Origin: Clostridiales bacterium UBA4039
Lineage (GTDB): Bacteria; Bacillota; Clostridia; Lachnospirales; Vallitaleaceae
DNA length: 60,230 bases
Assembly: GCA_002382805.1 (NCBI GenBank)
Contig: DGAD01000026.1
Coordinates: forward strand, 347 to 60,576
Direction of reading: 5' to 3'
The notes under the pieces were generated by a model. That model was not told the DNA's origin. It saw nothing but the letters and a program-made list of their open reading frames with translations, and made no database searches. Below, in pieces: positions 41,433 through 52,600 of the stretch. Position 1 is the stretch's first letter; every line of letters starts with the position of its first letter. The position numbers and the translations under genes were made by a program.

Positions 41433-44400
41433 TTAAAACAATTCCAACGCTTTCATAACTCTATGAACAAACGTTATGGCTTCTGCGCGGGTCAGATAAT
41501 CTTTGGGTTTTATCTGATTTTCTCCTTTACCTTGAAGAATATCATATGCGGCAGCTAGCTCTACACTATCAACCGCCCATGGCGCTACTTGTGCTTGATC
41601 TGAAAAGGCATTGATTCCTTTTGTAACATTGTTCGCATCAAACCGATCTGCATCTTCCTTAATCAAATGCATCATGTGGCTTAAGATGACACATGCTTCT
41701 TCTCGGGTAATGGTATCGTTGGGTCGATATGTCTGATTATAACCTGAAGCCAACCCATAGTGCGCTCCGGTTTGAACGGCTTCATAATACCAGTCCTTCG
41801 CCTTCACATCAGAAAATTGTGTATCACTCATCTGCACATCAAGCCCCATAGCTTTGACCACCATTGTTATAAACTCTGCTCTTGATGTAAATGCATCCGG
41901 TTCAAAATGCGTCGCGCTTTTGCCTTGAACAATGAGTCTTGAAGCCATCATATAGACCGTATCCTCTGACCAATGCTGATGCATATCAGAAAAATTCACA
42001 TCTTGGCGAATAAGCACATAAGTTGAATTTGTTCGGCTATGAACTTCTGCATAGTAACGTCCATCCCGTTCAACGATTTTTGTCGGTACAGGACGCATAC
42101 TATAATTTGCTTCAATGACGACTGCTGTCGTAACATCCGCAGGGTTCACATGTTCTGGAATAAGGATTAAGCGACGAATATATCCAGTAAACACGTTGCC
42201 CTTAACCGTTTTTCCATTGTATGAATACTCCATCTCAAATTCAACAGGTGTGCTCATGACCTCCAGTCCGTCACGGGCATCTAGTGCATCGTTCATCTCT
42301 AGGTTCTTATCTTGTGCTTTTTTCATATGTACTGATACCAAAATCTGTGAAGGACTCACGCCTTGACCAAAAGTACTTTGAATCGTATCAATGTCAATCT
42401 TACTCGCATCTACTATATAATGGGCAAAGTCTGTCTTTACTTCTAAAAGTTTTTTTGTCGCTTGTAACGTCTGCAGATTCTCTACATTGAGTTGAACTTG
42501 AACATTAGAACTACCAGGCACAAAAGCTACTTCGACATTATCTTCTCCTACCTGTGCATCTTCTATGTCAATGACTATCGGTTCATCTGCAACTTGATCT
42601 GCGTCCGGATTTATCGTTGGTGGAACTTGCTGATTATTATTACTGGATTCACTCTTCACTTTAATTGTAATCGTCCCTGTATCTGTCAACGTGCCATCTG
42701 AAACCTGATAGCTAAATTGTGTCAAGCCGCTCGTCTGTGCATAATAGCTATACTCTCCATTTGAAGACAAATTCAGTGTTCCATGGTCAACATCATCAAC
42801 TAGCGTATACGTTAACGTATCCATATCAATATCGAACGCCTCAATCTGCTTGTTAACTGTCCGTTTTCTCTTAACCGTTATCATGCCATTATCTGCTACC
42901 GGCGCATCATTTACCGGATGAACCGTCACATTGATTGCTCCTGAGGTTGTACTGATGCCATTACTCACTGCATATCTAAAGACATCTTTTCCATAATAGT
43001 TTGCTTCAGGCTCATATAAAAATGCACCTGTCTCTGCATTAATCGACAAATCACCATGTTTTGGATTCGCATCGATTCCATAACTTACTGTGCCTCCATC
43101 CACATCATAGATAGGTAAGACACCTGTAATTACACTGTCTTCATCAACGGTGACATCGTCACCGATGGCCATAGGCAAATCATCAACTTCTTGAATATGA
43201 ATCGTTATCGCTGCCTCCGTCGTTGTATATCCATCATCAAGTGCAACAACAAATCGATCCGTTCCTGTTACATCCCGATAAGGCATATACGTATAATCTC
43301 CCGATAACTTTACAGTTAATGCGCCTCCACTCGTCGTCTCAACCACGGTAAAAGTAACTGTATCCCCATCCAGATCAACTGCGCTCAATGTTCCTTCCTT
43401 AAGCGTATCTTCGATAACCGCAATCTCAGCATCAATTGTTGGTGCATGATTATCCACTGCCGGTGGATAGGTAGGTACTAAGCTAGCAAAATACGGTGTC
43501 GTTCTTCCTTGATTAATCATCCATGTATTTGTAAAGTCAAAGCCTACAAAAGTTGCCGCTTCTTGCATTGCTTCCTTGGTCTTTGGCTCACCTTTACCTG
43601 TATCGATTTGGCCTGAACGCTCACTGTCATAATATCCATTATTCAATGTTGCTGACCGCTCACCAACAAGACCACCAAAATCAACGGTACCTGCACCTAC
43701 TTCACTTACATGTCCTGTACTATATGCATTCGTTATGATTGAACTTTGATAGTTACGCCCTACAAAACCACCGACATCAGTATATCCCTTAACATTTCCC
43801 AGTGCATAGCTATCGCGAACTTCTGCATTTTTAAATTGATTACCAATAAGTCCACCCACTTGTGAACCACCTTCAACGTCGCCTGTAGCGTAGCAATTAA
43901 CAACCTGTCCATTGAGCGCATTACGCCCGGCTAGTCCTCCGGTATAATACATGTATTCTCCGCTATAATAATTAGAACCTTCATAAAGCGACTTACCGTA
44001 TACATCCACTTCACTATAGGAACGGTCAATCACACCTCCATTAAGATTATTCCCGACAAGACCGCCTGTATTTGTTGTCCCGGTGACTCGCCCTGTTGAG
44101 TAACAGTTGGTAACTCTGCCTTCATTCACCCCAACCAGTCCGGCGACATATGCTCCTCCTTGTCCAAGATTTGTCGCAACACTGGAGATGTCAACATCAA
44201 CTATCCCGAGGTTCATAATATCCCCTTGAGAATATCCAAATAACCCACTGCTGTACATATAGTCAATGCCCTCTTGCGTCAGCCCATGGATAGTGTAACC
44301 ATTCCCGTCAAAAGTCCCTGTAAAGGGAATATGAAGCCTATTCATCGATACGTCATAGCTACCAATAGGCATAAAGTTAGGTTTTGTAGATAAATCCAGA

Positions 44401-45605
44401 TCATTCATCAATCTATAATTAAAGTCTACCCCTTCGCGTATCCGCTCTAAGTCTTCAACTGAATAAATTAGATAAGGATTTTCTATTGTTCCGTTCCCCT
44501 CTTGAAACTCTAGTCCTCGAAAGACTATATGCTCTTTATCTAATAACCCTTGTACCTTTTTACCCGTTTGACTCGATACAATTCCTTCATCAGCAAGGAT
44601 ATAATAGTCTTGCGCCTCCTCAATCGGAGCACTAATATCTAGGTTAAGTATATTATCAACCACGGACCCTGTTGTCACATCATAGGTTCCTATTAACCCA
44701 TCATCATTTTTTCTATACACATATACCTTGCCACTTCCAAGTAGAATCGGGTTTGAATACACAAATTCTATATGTAGCTCTTCCGATTTAACTTCTCCAA
44801 ATGCTTTCCCATATAAAAGTATAGGCTCTCTATCCGTAACAAGCGTTGGAAAGGACTCCCCTTCTTTTATCTGCCATATATTGGTAAAATCCCACCCTTC
44901 AAATGTTGCGGCAAGCTTTAATTCATCTGCCGTCTTTGGGTTTCCGACATTCGTCGCTCTTAACGTCGTCACATCTGCATTGTAATAGCTTCTTATCAAG
45001 TTATCTCCATTATAAGCTTCAACAATACCCCCATAGCTAAGTGTTCCTTCTAATGAAGCATAACAATTTCGAATAGTTGTATGAAACGTTGTTCCCAACA
45101 AACCAGAGACTTTTCCTGTTCCCTTACCTGTTACATAGACATTTTCTATCGTACCACCAAAAGCAAATGATGCATTTGATGCAATAGCACCTGCACCATA
45201 ATGGCTACTTTGGGGTACTCCTAAAGTAATATTTTCAAACCCCAGGTCGGATATGACCATCCCTGATCCAATAGATTGAAACAACCCTACAAAAGGAGAG
45301 CTCGCTGTGCCTATCGATGTCATGTTGCGAATAACATATCCATTCCCATTAAGCTTTCCATTAAACGCAATCGGTAAAGGTTCCCAATCATTTACTTCAG
45401 ATAAATCAATATCATTGGTCAACATATAACTTCCATTTGGGTTATATATAATCGCACGTAGGTCATCTACATCCGATATAGGATATATCTTTTCATTACT
45501 CCCTACCGACACCCCATAAATGTCACTTAAAGCTCCCCACTGGGTTATCATTAGAACTGCCATGCATATCGCCAGTACTCTTTTACATTTCTTTGAAAAA
45601 AACAT
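41433..45605 (-). CDS. Large SLH-anchored surface protein with GLUG repeats and tandem Ig/cadherin-like domains
   Basis: The protein has about 1,390 residues. A signal peptide (about 1-30) is followed by a GLUG region (about 60-220), an intermediate domain and a second GLUG region (about 380-690, with GLVGVNEG and GGLIGNQF repeats). Three VCBS/cadherin-like domains (about 725-1010) follow, each with a D-x-D-x-D type motif such as DLDGDT. A linker and three SLH modules (about 1,210-1,390) end it. GLUG repeats occur in adhesins and bacterial surface proteins. The ATG at 45605 gives GGAGG eight bases before it; the frame could be extended upstream. It lies downstream of a PAS-LytTR gene on the same strand. 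Confidence 0.9.
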   Translation of the reverse strand: MFFSKKCKRVLAICMAVLMITQWGALSDIYGVSVGSNEKIYPISDVDDLRAIIYNPNGSYMLTNDIDLSEVNDWEPLPIAFNGKLNGNGYVIRNMTSIGTASSPFVGLFQSIGSGMVISDLGFENITLGVPQSSHYGAGAIASNASFAFGGTIENVYVTGKGTGKVSGLLGTTFHTTIRNCYASLEGTLSYGGIVEAYNGDNLIRSYYNADVTTLRATNVGNPKTADELKLAATFEGWDFTNIWQIKEGESFPTLVTDREPILLYGKAFGEVKSEELHIEFVYSNPILLGSGKVYVYRKNDDGLIGTYDVTTGSVVDNILNLDISAPIEEAQDYYILADEGIVSSQTGKKVQGLLDKEHIVFRGLEFQEGNGTIENPYLIYSVEDLERIREGVDFNYRLMNDLDLSTKPNFMPIGSYDVSMNRLHIPFTGTFDGNGYTIHGLTQEGIDYMYSSGLFGYSQGDIMNLGIVDVDISSVATNLGQGGAYVAGLVGVNEGRVTNCYSTGRVTGTTNTGGLVGNNLNGGVIDRSYSEVDVYGKSLYEGSNYYSGEYMYYTGGLAGRNALNGQVVNCYATGDVEGGSQVGGLIGNQFKNAEVRDSYALGNVKGYTDVGGFVGRNYQSSIITNAYSTGHVSEVGAGTVDFGGLVGERSATLNNGYYDSERSGQIDTGKGEPKTKEAMQEAATFVGFDFTNTWMINQGRTTPYFASLVPTYPPAVDNHAPTIDAEIAVIEDTLKEGTLSAVDLDGDTVTFTVVETTSGGALTVKLSGDYTYMPYRDVTGTDRFVVALDDGYTTTEAAITIHIQEVDDLPMAIGDDVTVDEDSVITGVLPIYDVDGGTVSYGIDANPKHGDLSINAETGAFLYEPEANYYGKDVFRYAVSNGISTTSGAINVTVHPVNDAPVADNGMITVKRKRTVNKQIEAFDIDMDTLTYTLVDDVDHGTLNLSSNGEYSYYAQTSGLTQFSYQVSDGTLTDTGTITIKVKSESSNNNQQVPPTINPDADQVADEPIVIDIEDAQVGEDNVEVAFVPGSSNVQVQLNVENLQTLQATKKLLEVKTDFAHYIVDASKIDIDTIQSTFGQGVSPSQILVSVHMKKAQDKNLEMNDALDARDGLEVMSTPVEFEMEYSYNGKTVKGNVFTGYIRRLILIPEHVNPADVTTAVVIEANYSMRPVPTKIVERDGRYYAEVHSRTNSTYVLIRQDVNFSDMHQHWSEDTVYMMASRLIVQGKSATHFEPDAFTSRAEFITMVVKAMGLDVQMSDTQFSDVKAKDWYYEAVQTGAHYGLASGYNQTYRPNDTITREEACVILSHMMHLIKEDADRFDANNVTKGINAFSDQAQVAPWAVDSVELAAAYDILQGKGENQIKPKDYLTRAEAITFVHRVMKALELF

Positions 45606-45674
45606 ACTCATATCCTCCGTATTTTTTGATAAGATATCCACATATTACACATTTTTTTTGTTCGTATAAACATA

Positions 45675-45698
45675 ATTGCCAAAATTGGCAGTTTTTTT
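45675..45698 (+). promoter_or_regulatory. Perfect palindrome TGCCAAAATTGGCA with a T tract, operator or terminator-like
   Basis: The palindrome occupies 45677-45690 and is followed by GTTTTTTT on the plus strand. No plus-strand gene would need it. It lies between the LytTR gene and the large surface gene, so it could be a regulatory site for the latter. A weak downstream hairpin for the minus-strand transcript is the other reading. Confidence 0.35.
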
Positions 45699-45705
45699 CC
45701 AAAGT

Positions 45706-46491
45706 TTACACAGCTTTGATACATTCAATGGCTTTTTGATACTCTTCATAGGCTTTTTTGTATTTGCTATAATAGCGTGTCCTCATGGGCACGCTATGTC
45801 CATTTTTCATGACAAATACTTTGTTCTCATGGTGAATCGATGCCCACTGCATATTAACGATATAGCTATGATAACAACGTAAAAAGCTTCCCTTCGCTCC
45901 GATCTGTTGCTCAATTTCACTGATTCGCCCATAACCACTTATGGTCGTTCCATTAATAAAATGCACCTTGATTTTCTTATGTATGCCTTCAATATACATG
46001 ACGGAGCTTAAGGGAATAACATATTTTTCATTCCCAACAGAATCTTCAAGTGTCAATAATATCTGTCGTTCTTTTTCAATGATTTTTTCAATTGATGATA
46101 AAACCTTTTGCCGCTGCGGATCATTGGGATCAAGATTTGACACAAGACTGGCATTACGCACAAAGGCAATCAAGTACTCCGTGCCACCGGATGTTATGAT
46201 TTTAGAATTAACCTCCGTACGTATAAGGGTACCATCTTTTTTTACATTAATGCGGTCAATATACTCTTGGGGAAATAAGTCCTCTTTACTATAGATTTCT
46301 TTTAGGTAGTAATTGTTGGAGTCGGGAACCAAATCCCGAATATTTAGGGTTGTCATCTCTTCAATGGTATAGCCAAACATGTCTGCTCCAGATTGATTGC
46401 ACATCAGAATATCTCCTTTGAGATTTTCAATAAATATACCATCTAAAGACAGATCCAATATACTCAAAACATTTTTATCAATTATATGCAC
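45706..46491 (-). CDS. PAS-LytTR transcriptional regulator (copy 1)
   Basis: The 261-residue protein has an N-terminal PAS domain (about 8-115, LSLDGIFIENLKGDILMCNQ and FGYTIEEMTTLNIRDLVPDS) and a C-terminal LytTR DNA-binding domain (about 150-250, VMYIEGIHKKIKVHF and GSFLRCYHSYIVNM). There is no phospho-acceptor domain, so it is a one-component sensor. It is a close paralogue of the protein encoded at 56411. The GTG at 46491 is preferred because AAGGTG is six bases away. It lies just upstream of the 1,390-residue SLH protein gene and may control it or the giant gene behind it. The signal is unknown. Confidence 0.88.
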   Translation of the reverse strand: MHIIDKNVLSILDLSLDGIFIENLKGDILMCNQSGADMFGYTIEEMTTLNIRDLVPDSNNYYLKEIYSKEDLFPQEYIDRINVKKDGTLIRTEVNSKIITSGGTEYLIAFVRNASLVSNLDPNDPQRQKVLSSIEKIIEKERQILLTLEDSVGNEKYVIPLSSVMYIEGIHKKIKVHFINGTTISGYGRISEIEQQIGAKGSFLRCYHSYIVNMQWASIHHENKVFVMKNGHSVPMRTRYYSKYKKAYEEYQKAIECIKAV

Positions 46492-46546
46492 CGTTATCAC
46501 CTTGTCTATTTATTATAGTCAAACCTTTGTCCATTACTTTCCTTAT

Positions 46547-46576
46547 ATTGTATAATATTTTGCTCATTACGGTCAA
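46547..46576 (-). promoter_or_regulatory. Predicted promoter of PAS-LytTR copy 1
   Basis: TTGACC (46576-46571) and TACAAT (46552-46547) are 18 bases apart on the minus strand, downstream of the giant-gene terminator. Confidence 0.4.
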
Positions 46577-46602
46577 ATGATTCTTGCTTCAATGCACTGT
46601 TA

Positions 46603-46647
46603 TAAAAAAAGAAATGTCGGAAAATAATTTTCCGACATCCTTTTTTA
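46603..46647 (-). terminator. Terminator of the giant SLH protein gene
   Basis: ATGTCGGAAAAT and ATTTTCCGACAT form a perfect 12-base stem with a one-base loop, flanked by A and T runs. The stem core equals that of the terminator at 4284. Confidence 0.9.
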
Positions 46648-46650
46648 TGT

Positions 46651-49600
46651 TTACTGATAAACAGTTTCCATGAATCGCATAATGATGGCTGCGACTTGCG
46701 CCCGTGTTGCACTCTCTTTTGGCGCCAACACATCTCCCGTTGTACCCGTTAATACACCTTGTGCATTTGCCCAACTTACAGCTTCAAATGCCCAATCTGC
46801 TATCTCCTCTTCATCCAAGTAGGAGGTTAAATCCGCTTGCTTATGAGTATCTAGTTGCTTGCTATTGGCATAGTTCATTAATATCTGGGCTAGTTGTTCA
46901 CGGGTCAACATATCGTCAGGTCCAAATACATCTTCTGAATAGCCACGAACAATATTTTTTGAAGTGGCCCAACGCACCGCTTGTGCATACCATGCTTGTG
47001 CATCGACATCATCATATTCAGCTATTGCATCAAAAGATTTGGGTTCATTTTCAATCCGCCATAAAACCGTGACAATCATGGCTCTTGTCATTGTTCCTTC
47101 CGGTAAAAACTCAGTCGCACTCGTACCACGCATATAATTATGATAATCAACATACTTCACTGCTTGTTCGTACCAAGTATCCGCACTAACATCGGCATAT
47201 GGAATTTCCCATGCCTGTAATACATCATAAGTCACCCTATAATGGGAAAAATGATTAACAGAAAAAATAACACATTCTTTTTTCGCATCATATGTTGAGG
47301 GAACCCTGTTCATCTTACCTGCTTCATTGATGTGATAAACATTAATTCCTTTTGGATCTTGTCCTTTTTTCAACGGATACACAATCTCAACCATTGCCGA
47401 ACCCTCCGATAAGGTTTTGATTTCTTCTTCGCCACTTAGGATATTTATATCATATGTAAGCGCTGTATCGTTTTCGTTTTCTTCTTCTACCTCACCCGCA
47501 TTAACTTTGGCAAAGTCAAGGATAACTGTCTCATCTGCATTCTTACTAACATGCTCTAAGGCTTTGGCATCCAGTGTAACCGTTACCGTATTGGTGCTTA
47601 AGGTTAATGAGCTACGATTGTTTGATACTAAGTTCTTGATAGCCTCGGTTGACATATGAATTGCCGCTGTCTCCAAGCTTTTTTCGGATTGAATGTTAAT
47701 CTGAACATTTGGACTTGTCTTTTGTTGACTACTTTCTTTTAGCACTTGCTCAACCATGTTTAATAATGTTCCCTCATCCACTACAACTGTATCAGATTTT
47801 TGGGTATGTTCATACTCAACATTCAGGCGAACAATCGTCTCATTGTCTACTGTTACAGGCTCTTCAAACGAATCCGTACTTGGAAGAATAATCTCTTCTC
47901 GGATACCGCCTCCGCCTCCTCCACTTGGCGGTGCTGGTGGTGCTTCTTTTGTGACATGAAGGGTGTATATGCTATTGGACACTCCGTCCTCTGCTGTGAC
48001 AACGATCTGTACTTTATTATCACCTGTCACCAAGCCTGTATGTCCGATAACCTGCACATCTGCTGTAGATTCCATAGATGCTACCACTACATTAACGCTT
48101 GTTTGAGTATGATCTATCGATGCCGTATATGCTTTAACATCCGGATGAAATTCCGGGGATATCTTAACTCCTTTGATGTATAAACTACTGAGTCTACTTT
48201 CTGAAGACGGCGCCTTTTCTTTTGTCACATATATGGTATATATCTCTTGAGTGATTCCGTCTTCTGCCGTTACAAGGACTTGCACTTTATTATTCCCTGC
48301 TGATAGATCGGTGTGACCCACTACTTTTACACTTGAAGTTTTATCAAAAGGTATCGCTTCTATATTTAAAGATTCCACCAGATAATCTACATTCGCGCTA
48401 TACTCCTTAACATCATAGGAAAAAGCTGGTGATAGGCTTAGCCCCTCAATCTTCAAGTCGCTTAAGATTGCATAGTCGGAACGCTTTTTAACAACTGCCT
48501 GAATCATTGTATCGCTAGTCACATTATCTACTGTAAAAATGCATTCACCTAATCTGTCATTGATCGGATAGTGTATATTATTATGGCTTACACTGACGAT
48601 TTCATATCCACGCTCAGGCTCTATACGATATGTCGCTGAAGCGCCTTCTTGAACTGTATAACTACCATCTGCATTGATTTTATAAGGATTTGGCTTATCC
48701 ACCACTATCGACCACTTTGAATGCTCTGGTTGATTGTATGCCAGGGTATATGCATTAATAAACTCCACATCAATGTCATGAATATTTTGGTCCAAGCTAT
48801 AGCGTATTTGTTCATCAATTACAGGGCGCCTATCCATTTGGGAAAAAGTCGCCATATTGGATGGGATAACTTCATCATAGAGAACCTGACCATTCAGCAT
48901 CCAATAATTAATCATCTGTCCCTCTGGGATGTTGTTCGCCGATATCACAAACTCTTTTCCGGCAGGATAGGCATGGTTACCCGAAGGAATCGGATTGTTC
49001 TTAACATCGGTTACCCTAAACCTGTCTGAATCCACATACGAAAACATATATTGAATGTTGGCAGCAGACGTCACATCAAGCTTGGCATCTGCATTGGGTT
49101 TTGCCAATATATAGCTGGTTCCTCTATACTCTTTATCATCCACCTTGACGATACGATCGTTTAAGTACCAGCGCTTAATTGCATACCCTTGCTTTGTCGA
49201 GACATCAAAACGAACACTATAATCCTTATAAATCTCAATGGCAGGCCCTGTAACTGTTTCTTGGGAAGGAAGCTGCTCGTCGTATTGATTGATGTAAGTA
49301 TATTCTATCTTCTCCAGAGCATCATTGGTATCAAATAATTGAACGCTATATGTCTCTTCCGGTGTAAAAGGCGTAAACTCAGCCTCTACATCTATATCTG
49401 ATGTAATGCTGTCAATTGTATATTCTGGAATGAGTTCTCCATTCTCAAGCCGCTCATCAATCGACACTGTATTTACTTCAAGCGCCGATAATCTGTAGCC
49501 AATTTCCGGTTTACAAACCAAGGTCATCTTATCCCCGCCTTGTAGCTTTAAGTCCCCTGGTCTTTGCTTGACATCGTTTAGCCATATCTCAATGGCTCCG

Positions 49601-52600
49601 CCAGTCACCGTGGAAACCGACAGGTCATATTTGTTGGCAACCGTTGACAAGCTTACTATTGTCGGTTCTGTTATGGAAAATACCGGTGTCGGGTTCGCGT
49701 CTGCATCTAAATACTCTTGCCCGTCAAATGTACTGCCTTCAATCTCCCACAAGGCGCCATCATTCACACTGTACCCCTCTTTGACTTTTAACTGTATCAG
49801 TGTATCTCCACTGACCTTGGAACCATTAAAAATAACGGCTCCAGTCTTTGCATTGATTGCCTGAATGTTGCCACTAAGATTTAGTAGATACTTATCTCTT
49901 GCAAAATGTGCTGTGATTTTCGCCTGGCTTGCATCGGTCACAACATGTGATAAGGAATACGTTCCATTTGGATGCTTCGTCCCTTCATGCTCACCAGTAG
50001 CCCCAGAAGGCGTCTGATCAACATACCATTTGTCAAAAGTATATCCGGGATTTGCCTGAGCAATTACATCAACTGTAATTCCTTTATTTAATATTACTCC
50101 CGAAGATATCAGTGTCTCACCAACATACATATTCACACTACCCGCATCATTATTGGGTGTGATTGTTGTTGTTACAATGCGTTGTTTTTCTTTAAAATTA
50201 GCTATGATTTTAATCGGATGCTCTTCTAGAATATAGTTAAGTATACTCTCCTTTTGAACTTCTTGTTCCAAAGCAACCGGATTACCATTATCCAGATTGA
50301 TGATTTCCCAGCCGTCAAAATCATAACCATCAAAAGGATGTGCCATGAACATCAGCGACGATCCTTCTCTATACTGACTGGCAAAATTTTTATTCGCATT
50401 GATACTAACTTCTCCTGCCGCCTCTCCATTTATCTTTTCAACATCTGCTATAACCTCTAAACTTCGACCATAGACAATAAATTGTGTCTGCTCATAGATA
50501 AATCTATAATCGCCTGGCAAACCTTCTTTTGCAAGCGGATGTATCGTATAGCTTGACGGTGCCAACAAACCGTTAAGCTCCTCTTCTACACGATTTCCCG
50601 CCGTATTAACTATCATCGTCTCAAAACTTAATGCACTGGATTCTAAGACTTCAATCATTTGATTTTTTGTTCCCTGGTCATATTGATCCGAAACGATTTC
50701 ATAGGCATATCGAGGGTTTTCATTTTCCGGTAGAATTCCCGTATCTGTCTTACTCATAATATATGTATTCTTTGTGTTTTGCGCTGGATTGGCATTCACA
50801 ATACGCACAATAACATCTAGCGGTTTGATTTCAAAGTCCTTAAAATCAATTAACCATCCTTGCGCACTATAAGCGAACATGATATATTGTCCTGCTTGAA
50901 TGTTCATTCCTTCTGTATAGTCTTGCAATTGGCTACCATCTCTTTTTGAGTACTTATACGTCACCTCAGTAAAAGGAATTTTGGATCCTTCGGTCACTTC
51001 AAATGTTTCCAATTGCAAGGGGGCATTATATTCAAAGACACTTTTGCCTCCTTCACCCAAGGATAGGTAATACCCGGATGTAGAGCTACCGGTAACAAAC
51101 GGATACTCGCCGATATACCTGCGCGAATTAAATTTTTCGTCCCCGGAATATGCGATTGTTACTGAATATATTCCATCATTTAACACACCCAAATCTGCTG
51201 TTCCAAGCGCATTTAGCGTTGCTTCTCCTGCGCCTGCCACTGGTGAAAGCGGCACCTGTACGGTCTTTTTAAAGTTATTGCCTGTGACCGATAGGGACAA
51301 AAGCTTCGTCGGTGCAACTTGCGCTAGATTATCCGGCTTAATAGTGACATCCAGAGCGTACTTGCCTCCACTTTCTCTAATCTTAGCCTCATCAAAGAAG
51401 ACATCGTATTTTGATACATTGAGTTGAAACTTCTTTGAGTACGTGGAGATATAATAGGTCTCTCTTGAACCTTCATCATAATATACACGATTCACCCGCA
51501 ATCTATACTGGGTTCCGCTAGCTTTAAGTGATGGCGACCGAAAAGATATGGTATCTGTCGTTAATCCCGGTATATCTTGCCATACCCCATTATTTAAGGC
51601 TTGCCATTGTAACGTTAGCCCGTCTGAATTATTAGGTGCCGTATCTAATAGCGTATCACCGTCTTTTATAATCGCTTTTACAGATTTTGCACTATCAACT
51701 TTTAGATCTAGGTTGGGTACTGATGTGTCTGTACCTGTCATGAGACCTTCTAGCTCTATACTTGGATAGCCGACATCTGTTGTTGTTCTTGCCACAAGCG
51801 TCTCAGAATATATACTTCTTCTCGGTTCTTGGGCGCCTATGGCTTGTATCGAGTATTTATACTCCGTATTTGGGTTTAACTGCGTATCAATATATGAAAA
51901 TTCATAGACTTTATCCGAGTCAACATCGGTCCCCTTGGAAAATGGGACAGTAGCTATTTTTATTCGCCCGCTTCCTGAAGGAAAATCATATTCACGATAA
52001 ATCTCAAATCCTGAGATGAGTTCGTCATAAGTCCATTGTAGCTTAATATTTTTCGAATAATCGATTGTTTCTTCTGACGCATTGTTATCAATCACTTGTT
52101 CAAAATCTTGAGGCAACTTTGGCGGTGCTACTACGCCACTGACAAGATAATTGACTACCGGAATCGACGAACCGTCATCCATTCGATGCTTATGCATGAA
52201 CACTTTCCAATTATAGCCATATCCATAAGGCTCAGCCTCAAGGGGCATATTCTGCATCTCTGCAGTAAATAGACTCCCTGTTCCTTCGACTTTTCCAGTT
52301 GTCCAATCCGCACCACCACCTACAGTAAATCCTGCGGTCGAACCTCCGGTAAAGCTAGTTTGCCATCCCCATTGATAAGTTGTCATTATCTCAAATCCAT
52401 TTGTAAACACTTCTGAACTTTCCTCTGTTATTTCGACAGATTGTATAATGCTTGCGGCATTTGAACTAAATCCGACACCTGTTGGATCGCCCTTATAAGC
52501 AATGGCATGTTGATAATTATCGAGTGATGATGGATATGTCGTTGGATCTCCTAAAGTATGGGTCAATACTGATGCCCCTATATCTGGTAAATCTTCAAAG

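Noticed and set aside
46506..46774. Two minus-strand reading frames upstream of PAS-LytTR copy 1
   Set aside because: They span the terminator of the giant gene and its SLH end in another frame, and have no protein-like composition.
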